From: Citromicrobium sp. JLT1363
Lineage (GTDB): Bacteria > Pseudomonadota > Alphaproteobacteria > Sphingomonadales > Sphingomonadaceae
DNA: 64,000 nt
Assembly (NCBI RefSeq): GCF_000186705.1
Contig: NZ_AEUE01000008.1
Span: forward strand, 226,123 to 290,122
Reading direction: 5' to 3'
The notes beneath the pieces are model-generated. The model did not search any database and was not told the origin of the DNA. It saw only the letters and a list, made by a program, of their open reading frames with translations. A program made the translations under genes and the position numbers. The stretch's first letter is position 1. Each line of letters opens with the position of its first letter. This document shows, in pieces, positions 43,657 through 51,710 of the stretch.

Positions 43657-44222
43657 TCGCCGCGCTCCATGCATTCGCGCAGTTTCAGCAAGCCGCGCCT
43701 GATCCAGCTTTTCATGGTGCCCAGCGGCACGCCCGCCTGTTCCGCAAGCTCCGCATAGGTACGCCCGTCGAGAAAGGCGGTGCGGATGGGTGTGCGCTGC
43801 TTTTCGTCCAGCGTTTCGAGGCAGGAATGCACCCGTGCCTCGCGCTCCGCGTCGATCAGCATGGTGTCCGCTGACGGGGTATCGTCGGAAAGACCGGCTG
43901 CCTCGTCCACCGATACCGCGCCGCGGCGGACCTTGCCCGAACGCAGCCGATCGACCGCGCGGTTGCGCGCGAACGTCGCCAGCCAGGCGATCGGGCTCGC
44001 ACGGGTGCCGTCGTAACGGTCGGCATTGCGCCAGAGAGTGATGTAAACGTCCTGCAAGGCGTCTTCGGCTTCTTTCCTGTCCTGCAAGATACGCAGGCAG
44101 ATGCCGAAAAGCTTCACATTGGTGAGGCGGTACACCTCTTCGAGCGCGGCGCGATCGCCCTTCGCCATGCGCAGCATGGCGGCTTCGAGTGCCTCGCGGG
44201 CTTCGGGGCTGGAGGGTATCAA
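43653..44222 (-). CDS. ECF RNA polymerase sigma factor (SigK-like)
   Basis: This 189-residue ECF sigma factor has region 2 (about 25-95, with AEDALQDVYITLWRNADRYD) and region 4 (about 125-185, ending GVPLGTMKSWIRRGLLKLRE). It probably drives the fasciclin gene and perhaps its own operon. The start is TTG 44222, whose TTGA overlaps the stop of the deacetylase gene by 4 bp, which favours it over ATG 44177. The anti-sigma gene follows with another 4-bp overlap, so three genes are translationally chained. Confidence 0.88.
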   Translation of the reverse strand: MIPSSPEAREALEAAMLRMAKGDRAALEEVYRLTNVKLFGICLRILQDRKEAEDALQDVYITLWRNADRYDGTRASPIAWLATFARNRAVDRLRSGKVRRGAVSVDEAAGLSDDTPSADTMLIDAEREARVHSCLETLDEKQRTPIRTAFLDGRTYAELAEQAGVPLGTMKSWIRRGLLKLRECMERGE

Positions 44223-44971
44223 GGAATCGATGTCCCGCTCGCGACCAGTTCGGACAGGGTGACGGGCCGCAGCCCGCGCTCCTCGAGACCACGCAATACG
44301 ATCGGCAGGGCATCGCGCGCCGTCTGGTTATGGCGATACATGGGATGCATCAGGATGATCGATCCCGGGCGCACCCGATCGAGGATATCGTCCGCAAAGG
44401 CCTGCGGATCGCCATCAAAGTCCTCCGGACGGTCTTCGACATCCCACATCGCCAGACGATATCCGGCACGCTCGACCTCCTGCGGCAAGCCGATCAGCCG
44501 TCGACCGAATGGGGGACGAAACCAGACCGGTGTCGCCCCGGCCTGTTCCAGCGCATCGTGCGTGCCGGAGATTTCCTCACGGTAGAAAGCACGGTTCTTG
44601 CCGATGTTGCGTTGGTGGGACCAGCTGTGATTGCCAAGCTCGTGGCCCGCCTGCAGCAATCGCTCGGCCTGACCGGGGAATTTCTCCATCCGGTTGCCGA
44701 TCAGGAAGAACGTGGCCTTCGCACCATGCTCTTCGAGGATCGGCAGGACGGCGTCCACTCCTTCAGGGGTGGGGCCATCGTCGAAGGTCAGTGCCACCAG
44801 CGGCTCTTGCGTATCGACCGAACACACGAATTCGCCCGTGAGCTGGAAACAGCGGCTCTTGGACAACCGGTTGACGCCGAACGCGAGGACCACGGCGAGC
44901 GTCACGGCGCAAAGAAGTGCGATGCCCAGCGTGCGCCATCTATTGAAGGTCATGATCGAACCGCCCGCCAT
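44219..44971 (-). CDS. Polysaccharide deacetylase (NodB/CE4 family)
   Basis: This is a 250-residue membrane-anchored enzyme: one N-terminal helix (about 13-33), then a NodB domain. The catalytic D64-D65 are in TFDDGP, the metal-binding H115 and H119 in HSWSH, and RPPFG and LMHP are the later motifs. It removes acetyl groups from cell-wall or exported glycans in the periplasm. ATG 44971 has AGGGAAG upstream. It is the first gene of the deacetylase/sigma/anti-sigma operon, which suggests a role in envelope or surface change. Confidence 0.88.
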   Translation of the reverse strand: MAGGSIMTFNRWRTLGIALLCAVTLAVVLAFGVNRLSKSRCFQLTGEFVCSVDTQEPLVALTFDDGPTPEGVDAVLPILEEHGAKATFFLIGNRMEKFPGQAERLLQAGHELGNHSWSHQRNIGKNRAFYREEISGTHDALEQAGATPVWFRPPFGRRLIGLPQEVERAGYRLAMWDVEDRPEDFDGDPQAFADDILDRVRPGSIILMHPMYRHNQTARDALPIVLRGLEERGLRPVTLSELVASGTSIP

Positions 44972-45069
44972 CTTCGCTTCCCTACTGTCATTGTCGCGGG
45001 ACATCCATCTGGCCACAAGGACAAAGTGCGTTGGCGGCGATGTTCGCGAACGCTCCGAAGCAGTGCCGC

Positions 45070-45981
45070 TCAGCAGCCGCTGCTGCAGTCGCGTTTCTCT
45101 TCGATCTGAAGCGTGGCATGGCCGATATTGTGATCGTGCGAAAGCCGGTGCGCTACTTCCGCAAGAAACGCGTCGCCAGGATGGCCTTCCGGTATCACGA
45201 GGTGCGCGGTCAGCGCGGTTTCAGTGGTCGACATCGGCCAGATATGCAGGTCGTGGACCTCGGTGACGCCCGGCTCGCTTTCCAGTGTGGCACGCACTGC
45301 CGCTTCGTCGATCCCCTCGGGCACGCCCAGCAGGCCGAGCTTCAGGCTGTCGCGGGCAAGGCCCCAGGTGCCCCAGCCGATCACCGCCAGGATGACGAGG
45401 CTGGTGAGCGGATCGATCCAGATCGCGCCGGTCAGCAGAATCGCGGCGCCCGCAACCACCACGCCTACCGAAACCAGCGCATCGGCCGCCATGTGAAGAA
45501 AGGCGCCGCGGATGTTGAGATCGTCCTTGCGGCCGCTGACGAACAGCAGCGCGGTGGCTGTGTTGATGACGATGCCCACGCCCGCAACCCAGATCATGGT
45601 CCAGCCTTCGGGCTCTACCGGGTCCAGCAGGCGGTCGATCGTCTCGAACAAAATCGCGCCGATAGCGACCATCAGCAGCGCGGCGTTGGCCAGCGCGGCG
45701 AGGATGGTGGAACTCTTCAGGCCATAGGTGAAGCGGGGCGAGGGTGGGCGCTTGGCCGCCGCGCTCGCCCCCCAGGCGATCAGCAGGCCGAGCACGTCGG
45801 ACAGGTTGTGGCCCGCATCGGCGACCAGCGCCATCGAGCCGGAGATATAGCCGAAGGTCGCCTCGACAATGACGAAGGCGGTGTTGAGCGCGATGCCGAT
45901 GGCGAAGGCGCGCCCGAAATCGGCCGGAGCATGGGAGTGCCCGTGCGAATGACCGTGCGCGTGTGAGTGATCGTGTCCCAA
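45070..45981 (-). CDS. Cation diffusion facilitator (Zn/Co/Cd efflux, CzcD/ZitB-like)
   Basis: This is a 303-residue CDF transporter. A His-rich N terminus (GHDHSHAHGHSHGHSH) precedes six membrane helices. The metal sites HNLSD (helix 2) and HMAAD (helix 5) match the zinc-type H/DxxxD pattern. The C-terminal cytoplasmic domain (about 220-300) ends in CSSGC. It exports divalent metal in exchange for protons. The start is TTG 45981, with AGAGGG upstream. It stands alone between the ECF operon and mtgA. Confidence 0.9.
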   Translation of the reverse strand: MGHDHSHAHGHSHGHSHAPADFGRAFAIGIALNTAFVIVEATFGYISGSMALVADAGHNLSDVLGLLIAWGASAAAKRPPSPRFTYGLKSSTILAALANAALLMVAIGAILFETIDRLLDPVEPEGWTMIWVAGVGIVINTATALLFVSGRKDDLNIRGAFLHMAADALVSVGVVVAGAAILLTGAIWIDPLTSLVILAVIGWGTWGLARDSLKLGLLGVPEGIDEAAVRATLESEPGVTEVHDLHIWPMSTTETALTAHLVIPEGHPGDAFLAEVAHRLSHDHNIGHATLQIEEKRDCSSGC

Positions 45982-46273
45982 ATCGCCCTCTGTCGCCGCG
46001 ACCCCGGTAAATGAAGGCGCGGTCGCCCGAAAATACCTGCGCGCCCTATCGCGATCTAGGAGGGCGGCAAAACTTTTTCTTCTGTTTCAACATGATATGC
46101 CATACCATTCCGGACGTTTTCAGTGCCTTGCGCCGGCGATATCGCAGGCAAATAGAAGAACTTGCTGCTCCGATCGGCCAGTGCGGGGCGCGGTGATCGC
46201 GTGTGACTGCCCGTCGCTATGCGGTCAAGCAGCCCGGCAGGCTAGCGTTGAGAATCGCTGGGGTCCGCGCGAG
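45982..46273. other. Gap between the CDF gene and mtgA with no supported gene
   Basis: These 292 bp hold only short frames without ribosome sites or recognisable products. The region should contain the promoter of the CDF gene. A T-rich stretch at about 46070-46085 stands out, but no clear terminator or RNA structure is seen. Confidence 0.5.
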
Positions 46274-46942
46274 TCACTCGTACACGCACGCATCCAGCCC
46301 CTCGCGGGCCATGGTGTCGATCGCGCGCGCCGTGCGGTCGCCGTGGCGGCGCAGCCAGCCCTGCGGGTTCTTCACCTCGCGCTTCTTGGGGCTGGGCAGG
46401 GCGACCGCCATGCGCGCCGCCTCGGAATTGCTCAGCCGGTCCGCCCCGTGCCCGAAATAGCGTAGCGACCCGGCCTGCGCGCCGTAGGTGCCGATCCCCG
46501 TCTCCGCGACGTTGAGGTACACCTCCATGATCCGCCGCTTGGTCCACAGGTTCTCGATCAGCACGGTGAACCAGGCCTCCAGGCCTTTGCGGAAGAAGCC
46601 GCCGCCCTGCCACAGGAACACGTTCTTGGCGGTCTGCTGGCTGATGGTGGAGCCGCCACGCTGCTTGCCGCCCTTCAGGTTGTTCTCCATCGCCGCCTGC
46701 ATCGCGGCATAGTCGAACCCGTTATGCTCGCAGAAGTTCTGGTCCTCCGCCGCGATCACCGCGCGCACCAGGCTGCGGTCGATATCGTCCAGCCCCCGCC
46801 AGTCCTTGGTATAGCCGTTTTCGTCCATCAGCATGGTCGCGGTGACGGGCACGGGCACGAAGCGCCATGCCACCGTCAGGAACAGGCTGAGGCCGATGAA
46901 CGTCGCGACCAGCGCGGTCAGGATCTGCAGGATGCGGAACAT
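46274..46942 (-). CDS. mtgA: Monofunctional biosynthetic peptidoglycan transglycosylase
   Basis: The product is 222 residues. A single N-terminal membrane helix (about 7-28) precedes a GT51 domain. The catalytic Glu lies in AAEDQNFCEHNGFD, and the other family blocks are GGSTISQQTAKNVFLW, ENLWTKRRIMEVYLN and YFGHGADRLSNSEAA. It polymerises lipid II into glycan strands at the outer face of the inner membrane. Length is normal. It follows rpoH on the same strand, with a hairpin between. Confidence 0.94.
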   Translation of the reverse strand: MFRILQILTALVATFIGLSLFLTVAWRFVPVPVTATMLMDENGYTKDWRGLDDIDRSLVRAVIAAEDQNFCEHNGFDYAAMQAAMENNLKGGKQRGGSTISQQTAKNVFLWQGGGFFRKGLEAWFTVLIENLWTKRRIMEVYLNVAETGIGTYGAQAGSLRYFGHGADRLSNSEAARMAVALPSPKKREVKNPQGWLRRHGDRTARAIDTMAREGLDACVYE

Positions 46943-46964
46943 CGCGGAGGCCTATGGACGAAAG

Positions 46965-46996
46965 GCGGCGCGGCAAGCCAGTGCCCGCCGCGCCGC
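46965..46996 (-). terminator. GC-rich hairpin downstream of rpoH
   Basis: GCGGCGCGGC (46965-46974) pairs perfectly with GCCGCGCCGC (46987-46996), with a 12-nt loop. On the minus strand it is followed by CTTTC, a short T-run. It lies 28 bp past the rpoH stop, so it may limit transcription into mtgA. Confidence 0.5.
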
Positions 46997-47024
46997 GCTG
47001 TAGGTATTCAACGATCCGTCCGCG

Positions 47025-47930
47025 TCAGGCCGCGACCGGCATCAGCTTTTCGCCCGCGATCCGCTGCATCGCCTTCTGCAGCTTCTCGAACGCGCGCACC
47101 TCGATCTGGCGGATGCGTTCGCGGCTGACGTCGTAGACCTTGCTCAGCTCTTCGAGCGTCTGCGGGTCTTCGGTCAGGCGGCGTTCGGTCAGGATGTGCT
47201 TTTCGCGGTCGTTGAGCGAATCCATCGCTTCCAGCAGCATTTCGTGGCGCACATGCGCTTCCTGCGCTTCGGCGGTGGTCTCGTCCTGCAGGGGGCGGTC
47301 GTCTGTCAGCCAGTCCTGCCACTGGCTGGCGTTTTCTTCCTCACCGCGCATGGAGACGTTGAGCGAGCTGTCGCCGCCCATCATCATGCGGCGGTTCATG
47401 TTGATGACTTCCTGCTCCGGCACGCCCAGATCGGTGGCGATCTTCGCCACGTCATCGGGGTGCATGTCGGAATCCTCGTAGGCCTCCAGCTGCTTCTTCA
47501 TCCGGCGCAGGTTGAAGAACAGCTTCTTCTGCGCGGCGGTGGTGCCCATCTTCACGAGGCTCCACGAACGCAGGATGTATTCCTGGATGCTCGCCTTGAT
47601 CCACCACATCGCATAGGTCGCCAGGCGGAAGCCGCGATCGGCTTCGAACTTCTTGACGCCCTGCATCAGGCCGACATTGCCTTCGGAGATGAGATCGGAC
47701 ACGGGCAGGCCATAGCCGCGATAGCCCATCGCGATCTTGGCCACGAGCCGCAGGTGGCTCGACACGAGCTGTGCCGCGGCCTCCGGGTCCTCATGCTCTT
47801 CGTACCGCTTGGCGAGCATGTATTCCTGCTCTGCCGTCAGCACGGGGAATTTCTTGATTTCCGACAAATAGCGGTTGAGGCTTTGCTCCCCACCAAGGGC
47901 CGGTATGGCTACTGCCTTGCTTTTACTCAC
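47025..47930 (-). CDS. rpoH: Heat-shock sigma factor RpoH (sigma-32)
   Basis: This 301-residue sigma-70-family protein has region 2 (LVSSHLRLVAKIAMGYRGYG, LISEGNVGLMQ, TYAMWWIKASIQEYIL) and the RpoH box QKKLFFNLRR, which separates sigma-32 from the primary factor. Region 4 ends SRERIRQIEVRAFEKL. It directs heat-shock gene transcription. It starts with GTG 47930, with AGGGAC upstream. Alphaproteobacteria often carry more than one RpoH, and only this one is in the window. Confidence 0.94.
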   Translation of the reverse strand: MSKSKAVAIPALGGEQSLNRYLSEIKKFPVLTAEQEYMLAKRYEEHEDPEAAAQLVSSHLRLVAKIAMGYRGYGLPVSDLISEGNVGLMQGVKKFEADRGFRLATYAMWWIKASIQEYILRSWSLVKMGTTAAQKKLFFNLRRMKKQLEAYEDSDMHPDDVAKIATDLGVPEQEVINMNRRMMMGGDSSLNVSMRGEEENASQWQDWLTDDRPLQDETTAEAQEAHVRHEMLLEAMDSLNDREKHILTERRLTEDPQTLEELSKVYDVSRERIRQIEVRAFEKLQKAMQRIAGEKLMPVAA

Positions 47931-48064
47931 TTCGTCCCTAACCTTTCTATAGTCGACCTCACCCCCCTGTTTGGGCCGGACCCCTGCTGGGCATCCGTAA
48001 GTGGCGGGCCACCAATTCCCTTATAGGTCTTTTCGCCCCGGAATTCGAGCGCTGTTCATCGATT

Positions 48065-49303
48065 TCAACGAGCGATTTCGTCGATCAGTTCCGCCATGTC
48101 CCGGGGCAGGTCAGCCTGAAAATGGACCCGTTCGCCGGTTGCGGGATGAATGAACCCGAGGCTGGCGGCGTGGAGCGCCTGCCGGTGGAAGCCCAATTTC
48201 TCAAGAATCGGCCGCAGGGCCTTGGGATCGCGTCCATATTGTGGGTCTCCCAATAGCGGATGACCGATTGACGCACAGTGAACGCGGACCTGATGCGTGC
48301 GCCCGGTTTCCAGCCTGCATTCAAGAATGCTTGCGACCCCGAAAGAATCCGTTGTCCGATAATGCGTGATCGCATGCTTGCCGCGCGTCGCATCCGGGGG
48401 GAGCACGGCCATCTTCTTGCGGTCCCTGTCGGATCGGCCGAGCCGTGCGTCGATCGTGCCTTGCGCGGGTTTCGGCTGCCCCGCGCAGATCGCGATATAG
48501 CGGCGCGAAATGCTGTGATCGGCAAACTGCTTCGCCAGCCCTTCATGCGCGGAATCGGTCTTCGCAACGACCAGCAAGCCACTGGTATCCTTGTCGATCC
48601 GGTGGACGATACCGGGGCGCTCCACGCCGTTGATGCCCGAAAGCTGCCCCGCACAGTGGTGGAGCAGCGCGTTGACCAGCGTGCCATCCCGATTGCCCGC
48701 CGCCGGATGGACGACCATGCCCGCAGGCTTGTCCACCACGATCAGGTGCTCGTCCTCGTAGGCGACGACCAGGGGGATGTCCTGCGGTTCAGCCTCCAGC
48801 GGCGTGGGGGCGGGCAGGTGGACGGTGAAGGGCGCGCCTTCGGCCACCCTGGCGGAGGGCGAATTCGCACGCTTGCCGCCCACTTCGACCGCGCCGTCCG
48901 CGATCAGCCCCTTGATCCGCTCGCGCGACAGATCGGTGGCCTCGGCCAGTGCCTTGTCGAGGCGGGTGGAGGCGGAGATGACTCCCCCTATCAACTCCGC
49001 TCGTCCTGAGCCTGTCGAAGGACCGTCCTTACTTTTCGCCAATCGGGAGACGCCCTCCCAATCGCCCCGGATGAGCGCTTGCTTCTTTGCCCTCGACCAT
49101 CCCTTGATGCGGCGTTCGGCCTCGAATGCTTCTTGTAGCGATGCAAATTCCTGAGACCACACGAGTTCCACCGGCAATTTGTCGGAGGTGAAACCGGCAA
49201 TCTTTCCAGACCGGTGCGCAGATACGCGCTGATCGAGATCGTCGGTGTGCCCGGTGTAATAGGCACCGCCACGACAGTGGAGCATGTAGGCCCAGAACGG
49301 CAT
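48065..49303 (-). CDS. Fusion of a GIY-YIG domain with RluD-type pseudouridine synthase
   Basis: The product is 412 residues. The first 85 are a GIY-YIG endonuclease-like domain of the YhbQ/UPF0213 type (WAYMLHC, YYTGHT, then the Glu in EAERRIKGW). The linker PSTGSGRAEL is the translation of a short genomic repeat. The rest is an RluA/RluD family enzyme: an S4 RNA-binding domain (about 105-165), then the catalytic domain with HRIDKDTSG (active-site Asp) and GRTHQVRVH. RluD isomerises uridines of helix 69 in 23S rRNA. No ATG remains at the normal RluD start, so the enzyme seems to rely on the fusion. ATG 49303 is preferred to TTG 49339. Confidence 0.85.
   Translation of the reverse strand: MPFWAYMLHCRGGAYYTGHTDDLDQRVSAHRSGKIAGFTSDKLPVELVWSQEFASLQEAFEAERRIKGWSRAKKQALIRGDWEGVSRLAKSKDGPSTGSGRAELIGGVISASTRLDKALAEATDLSRERIKGLIADGAVEVGGKRANSPSARVAEGAPFTVHLPAPTPLEAEPQDIPLVVAYEDEHLIVVDKPAGMVVHPAAGNRDGTLVNALLHHCAGQLSGINGVERPGIVHRIDKDTSGLLVVAKTDSAHEGLAKQFADHSISRRYIAICAGQPKPAQGTIDARLGRSDRDRKKMAVLPPDATRGKHAITHYRTTDSFGVASILECRLETGRTHQVRVHCASIGHPLLGDPQYGRDPKALRPILEKLGFHRQALHAASLGFIHPATGERVHFQADLPRDMAELIDEIAR
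48997..49023 (-). repeat. REP-like short repeat inside the GIY-YIG-RluD fusion
   Basis: On the minus strand this contains GTCCTTCGACAGGCTCAGGA, a sequence I recognise as common between genes of sphingomonads. Here it is read in frame and encodes the linker between the two domains. A diverged copy lies at 49327-49353, on the other side of the GIY-YIG part and in the opposite orientation. Confidence 0.75.
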
Positions 49304-49326
49304 GGCTTCGGGAGTAAGAAAAGTAC

Positions 49327-49393
49327 GATCCTTCGACAAGCTCAGGATGAGCGCGATATGGGTATTGATCGGGGCGGTTCGAAAAGCTCAGGG
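49327..49393 (+). repeat. Second REP-like copy, with a degenerate third copy
   Basis: GATCCTTCGACAAGCTCAGG begins at 49327 and matches the element at 48997-49023 in inverted orientation. A weaker copy (TTCGAAAAGCTCAGGGCAGG) begins near 49379. The GIY-YIG coding part is therefore bracketed by inverted short repeats. Confidence 0.7.
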
Positions 49394-49405
49394 CAGGCGG
49401 GTTAA

Positions 49406-49795
49406 ATGAAGATATCGAAACGAACGATAGACACCATCCTTGCTTGCGCGACCTCAGCCCACCCCCACGAATGCTGCGGGCTGCTGCTGGGTGAGGGCGG
49501 GCGGATCACCCAGGCGCTGCCCGCCGCGAACGTCCATCCCGAACCCGCCCGCCATTTCGAGATCGATCCGCGCGCGCTGATCGATGCGCACAAGGCTGCG
49601 CGGGCAGGTGGGCCGCAGGTGATCGGCTACTACCATTCGCATCCAAACGGCGATCCCCGCCCTTCGGACACGGATCGCGCCGCCGCCGCGCATGACGGGA
49701 TGGTCTGGGCGATCGCCGCTGCGGGCGAGGTCCGCTTTTTCCGTGATGGGGAGGAGCGATTCGAGGCGCTTTCCTATATTGTTCAGCCACGCTAG
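49406..49795 (+). CDS. JAMM/MPN-domain metallopeptidase (M67 family)
   Basis: This 129-residue stand-alone JAMM domain has the catalytic Glu E22 in HECCGLLLGE and the zinc motif HxHx7SxxD complete (H77, H79, S87, D90 in YHSHPNGDPRPSDTD). Bacterial relatives cleave isopeptide or C-terminal peptide bonds, for example in sulphur-carrier protein processing. No ThiS/MoaD-like gene lies beside it, so the substrate is open. It starts 103 bp after the repeat-flanked GIY-YIG gene, reading away from it. Confidence 0.87.
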   Translation: MKISKRTIDTILACATSAHPHECCGLLLGEGGRITQALPAANVHPEPARHFEIDPRALIDAHKAARAGGPQVIGYYHSHPNGDPRPSDTDRAAAAHDGMVWAIAAAGEVRFFRDGEERFEALSYIVQPR

Positions 49796-49860
49796 GCAGG
49801 CGGCGATGATTGATCACAGCGCACCCTCGTACGGCCTGCTTACCACCCTGTCAGGTTCGC

Positions 49861-49900
49861 CCGGTTTTTCCGCCCCTGAACACTGTGTCAGGTGTGTCAG
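49861..49900 (+). promoter_or_regulatory. 40-bp conserved element upstream of chpT
   Basis: The 3' half is CACTGTGTCAGGTGTGTCAG, which contains the direct repeat TGTGTCAG-G-TGTGTCAG. A copy differing at about three positions lies at 62221-62260, oriented toward queE. Both end shortly before a start codon (24 nt here). It could be a promoter or leader element; the sequence fits no family I know. Confidence 0.55.
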
Positions 49901-49924
49901 GGCGCTGGTCGGGAGCATGCCTGC

Positions 49925-50575
49925 ATGACGGGCGAGACCGATCCCCTGCTGCTTGCCAGCCAGCTGTGCTCGCGCCTGTGCCATGACATGCTCAGCCCCG
50001 TGGGTGCGCTCTCCAACGGGCTCGAACTGCTCGCCGACGAGCAGGATCCGCAGATGCGGCAGCGCTGTTTCGAGCTGCTGGAGCAGAGCGCGCGGACGAG
50101 CGCGGCCAAGCTCAAGTTCTTCCGCCTGGCCTACGGCGCGGGTGGCGGTTTCGGCGAAAAGGTCTCTATCGACGAACCCAGGGCGGTGATTGAGACGCTG
50201 GCCGCCGATGCCAAGCGGATCGAGCTGGGCTGGCAGATCGAGACGCCGACCGTGACCAAGGCGGCAACCAAGGTTCTGCTCAATCTCGCGCAGATCGGCC
50301 TCGATGCGCTGGTGCGCGGCGGGACGCTGGACCTGGGCGTCGAGGAACGCGACGACGCGACCGAGATCGTGGTCCGCGCGGCGGGGGCCAAGATCGCCTT
50401 CGATCAGACGATCGGCGATGCGCTGGCGGGCCGGATGGACCCGGCCGAACTGACCGGGCGCACGGCACCTGCCCATGTGCTCGCCATGATTGCCGAGCGC
50501 CAGGGGGGCATGATCCAGACCCATGTCGAGAGTGGTACGCTGCTGCTTGGCGCAACCCTGCCGAACGGCGCATGA
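49925..50575 (+). CDS. chpT: Histidine phosphotransferase ChpT
   Basis: This 216-residue protein has the ChpT layout: a dimerising helical hairpin with the phospho-accepting H20 in SRLCHDMLSPVGAL, followed by a degenerate ATPase-like domain (about 85-216) without nucleotide-binding motifs. In Caulobacter ChpT passes phosphate from CckA to CtrA and CpdR. This links the window to the cell-cycle phosphorelay, together with ClpXP. A conserved 40-bp element lies just upstream. Its stop is followed closely by the amidase gene. Confidence 0.9.
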   Translation: MTGETDPLLLASQLCSRLCHDMLSPVGALSNGLELLADEQDPQMRQRCFELLEQSARTSAAKLKFFRLAYGAGGGFGEKVSIDEPRAVIETLAADAKRIELGWQIETPTVTKAATKVLLNLAQIGLDALVRGGTLDLGVEERDDATEIVVRAAGAKIAFDQTIGDALAGRMDPAELTGRTAPAHVLAMIAERQGGMIQTHVESGTLLLGATLPNGA

Positions 50576-50601
50576 GGGACGATGTGCGGAGCGGGGAGGG
50601 G

Positions 50602-51306
50602 ATGAGCGAGCTGGTCCATTCCGAGAGGCTTTCGCCCAATTACGACGAGCGTGATGCGCCGGTTTCCATGGTGGTCGTCCACTATACCGAAATGGAGAGC
50701 GCGGACGCTGCCCTGGAGCGCCTGACCGATCCGGAATCGAAGGTTTCCGCACATTACCTCATCAGCGAGGCGGGCGAAGTGACCCGGCTGGTGCCCGAAG
50801 AGAAGCGCGCGTGGCACGCGGGCGTATCCTACTGGCGCGGCGAAGCGGATGTGAACGCGGTGAGCGTGGGGATCGAGCTCGATCATCCGGGCCACAAGTT
50901 CGGCTATCGCGAGTTTGCCGATGCGCAGATCGCGGCGCTTGTGCCGCTGCTGCACGCGATCGTGAAACGCTACGATGTGCCGCGGGCCAATGTGGTCGGC
51001 CACTCGGACGTCGCCCCGCAGCGCAAGATCGATCCGGGCGAGCTGTTTCCCTGGGCTCGCATCGCGGAACTGGGCCTGTGCATACCGCGCCCCACGAAGC
51101 TGGAGCTGGGCGATCCGTTCGACAACGACAGCGCCTTCTATCTGGCGCTGGAGCGCTATGGCTACGATGTCAGCGACGGGCGCAAGGCGGTCGAGGCGTT
51201 CCAGCGGCGCTGGCGGCCCGAACAGATCGACGGCGTGATCGACGGAGAAATTCGCGCGATCCTGTTCCAGCTGCTCTTGGATCGGGACCGCGGGCTCGCT
51301 AGATAG
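50602..51306 (+). CDS. N-acetylmuramoyl-L-alanine amidase (Ami_2, AmiD-like)
   Basis: This is a 234-residue zinc amidase. The metal ligands fit HYT near residue 28, and GHSDVAPQRKIDPGELFPW near 135-155, a hallmark of the AmiD/AmpD class. A short peptidoglycan-binding-like helical domain ends the protein (about 175-230, AVEAFQRRW). No signal peptide is seen, so it may act on recycled anhydro-muropeptides in the cytoplasm like AmpD. ATG 50602 follows GGGGAGG closely; ATG 50572, overlapping the chpT stop as ATGA, is an alternative start. Confidence 0.87.
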   Translation: MSELVHSERLSPNYDERDAPVSMVVVHYTEMESADAALERLTDPESKVSAHYLISEAGEVTRLVPEEKRAWHAGVSYWRGEADVNAVSVGIELDHPGHKFGYREFADAQIAALVPLLHAIVKRYDVPRANVVGHSDVAPQRKIDPGELFPWARIAELGLCIPRPTKLELGDPFDNDSAFYLALERYGYDVSDGRKAVEAFQRRWRPEQIDGVIDGEIRAILFQLLLDRDRGLAR

Positions 51307-51309
51307 TGC

Positions 51310-51695
51310 GTGCCAGGAGGCCGGGCAGCCGCGGGTATGCAAATACGCGAGGAAAGTCCGGGCTCCACGAAGCAAGGGTGGCGGGTAACGCCCGCCCGGG
51401 GCAACCCGAGGGACAGTGCCACAGAGAGTATACCGCCGATGGAGGCTAAACCTCACAGGCAAGGGTGAAAGGGTGCGGTAAAAGCGCACCGGGGGCCTGG
51501 TGACAGGTCCCGCCATGGCAAACCCCACCCGGAGCAAGGCCGAATAGGGACCCCGCGCCGGAAACGGCAGGAGCGCTTCGCTTCCGAGGAGGTCCGGGTT
51601 GGCTGCTGGAACCGTCTGGCAACAGGCGGTCTAGATGAATGGCTGCCACCCTCCGCAAGGGGGGAACAGAACCCGGCTTACAGGCCTCCTGGCAC
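51310..51695 (+). ncRNA. rnpB: RNase P RNA (class A)
   Basis: The 386-nt region has the class A RNase P RNA core: GAGGAAAGTCCGGGCTCC near the 5' end (P4 and CR-I), the ACAGTGCCACAGAGA segment, and GGTAAAAGCGCACCG. The 3' AACAGAACCCGGCTTACAGG closes P4. Outer helix P1/P2 pairs GTGCCAGGAGGCC with GGCCTCCTGGCAC. It forms the catalytic core that matures tRNA 5' ends. Confidence 0.97.
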
Positions 51696-51710
51696 CTTGA
51701 TTGCGGCCGC

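Noticed and set aside
46011..46196. 61-codon frame in the gap before mtgA
   Set aside because: No ribosome site, unlike coding composition, and no recognised product.
49861..49900. The 40-bp element as part of a small CDS with Cys residues (HCVRCV)
   Set aside because: The two copies encode similar peptides only because the DNA is shared; the frames outside the element do not match and have no proper starts.
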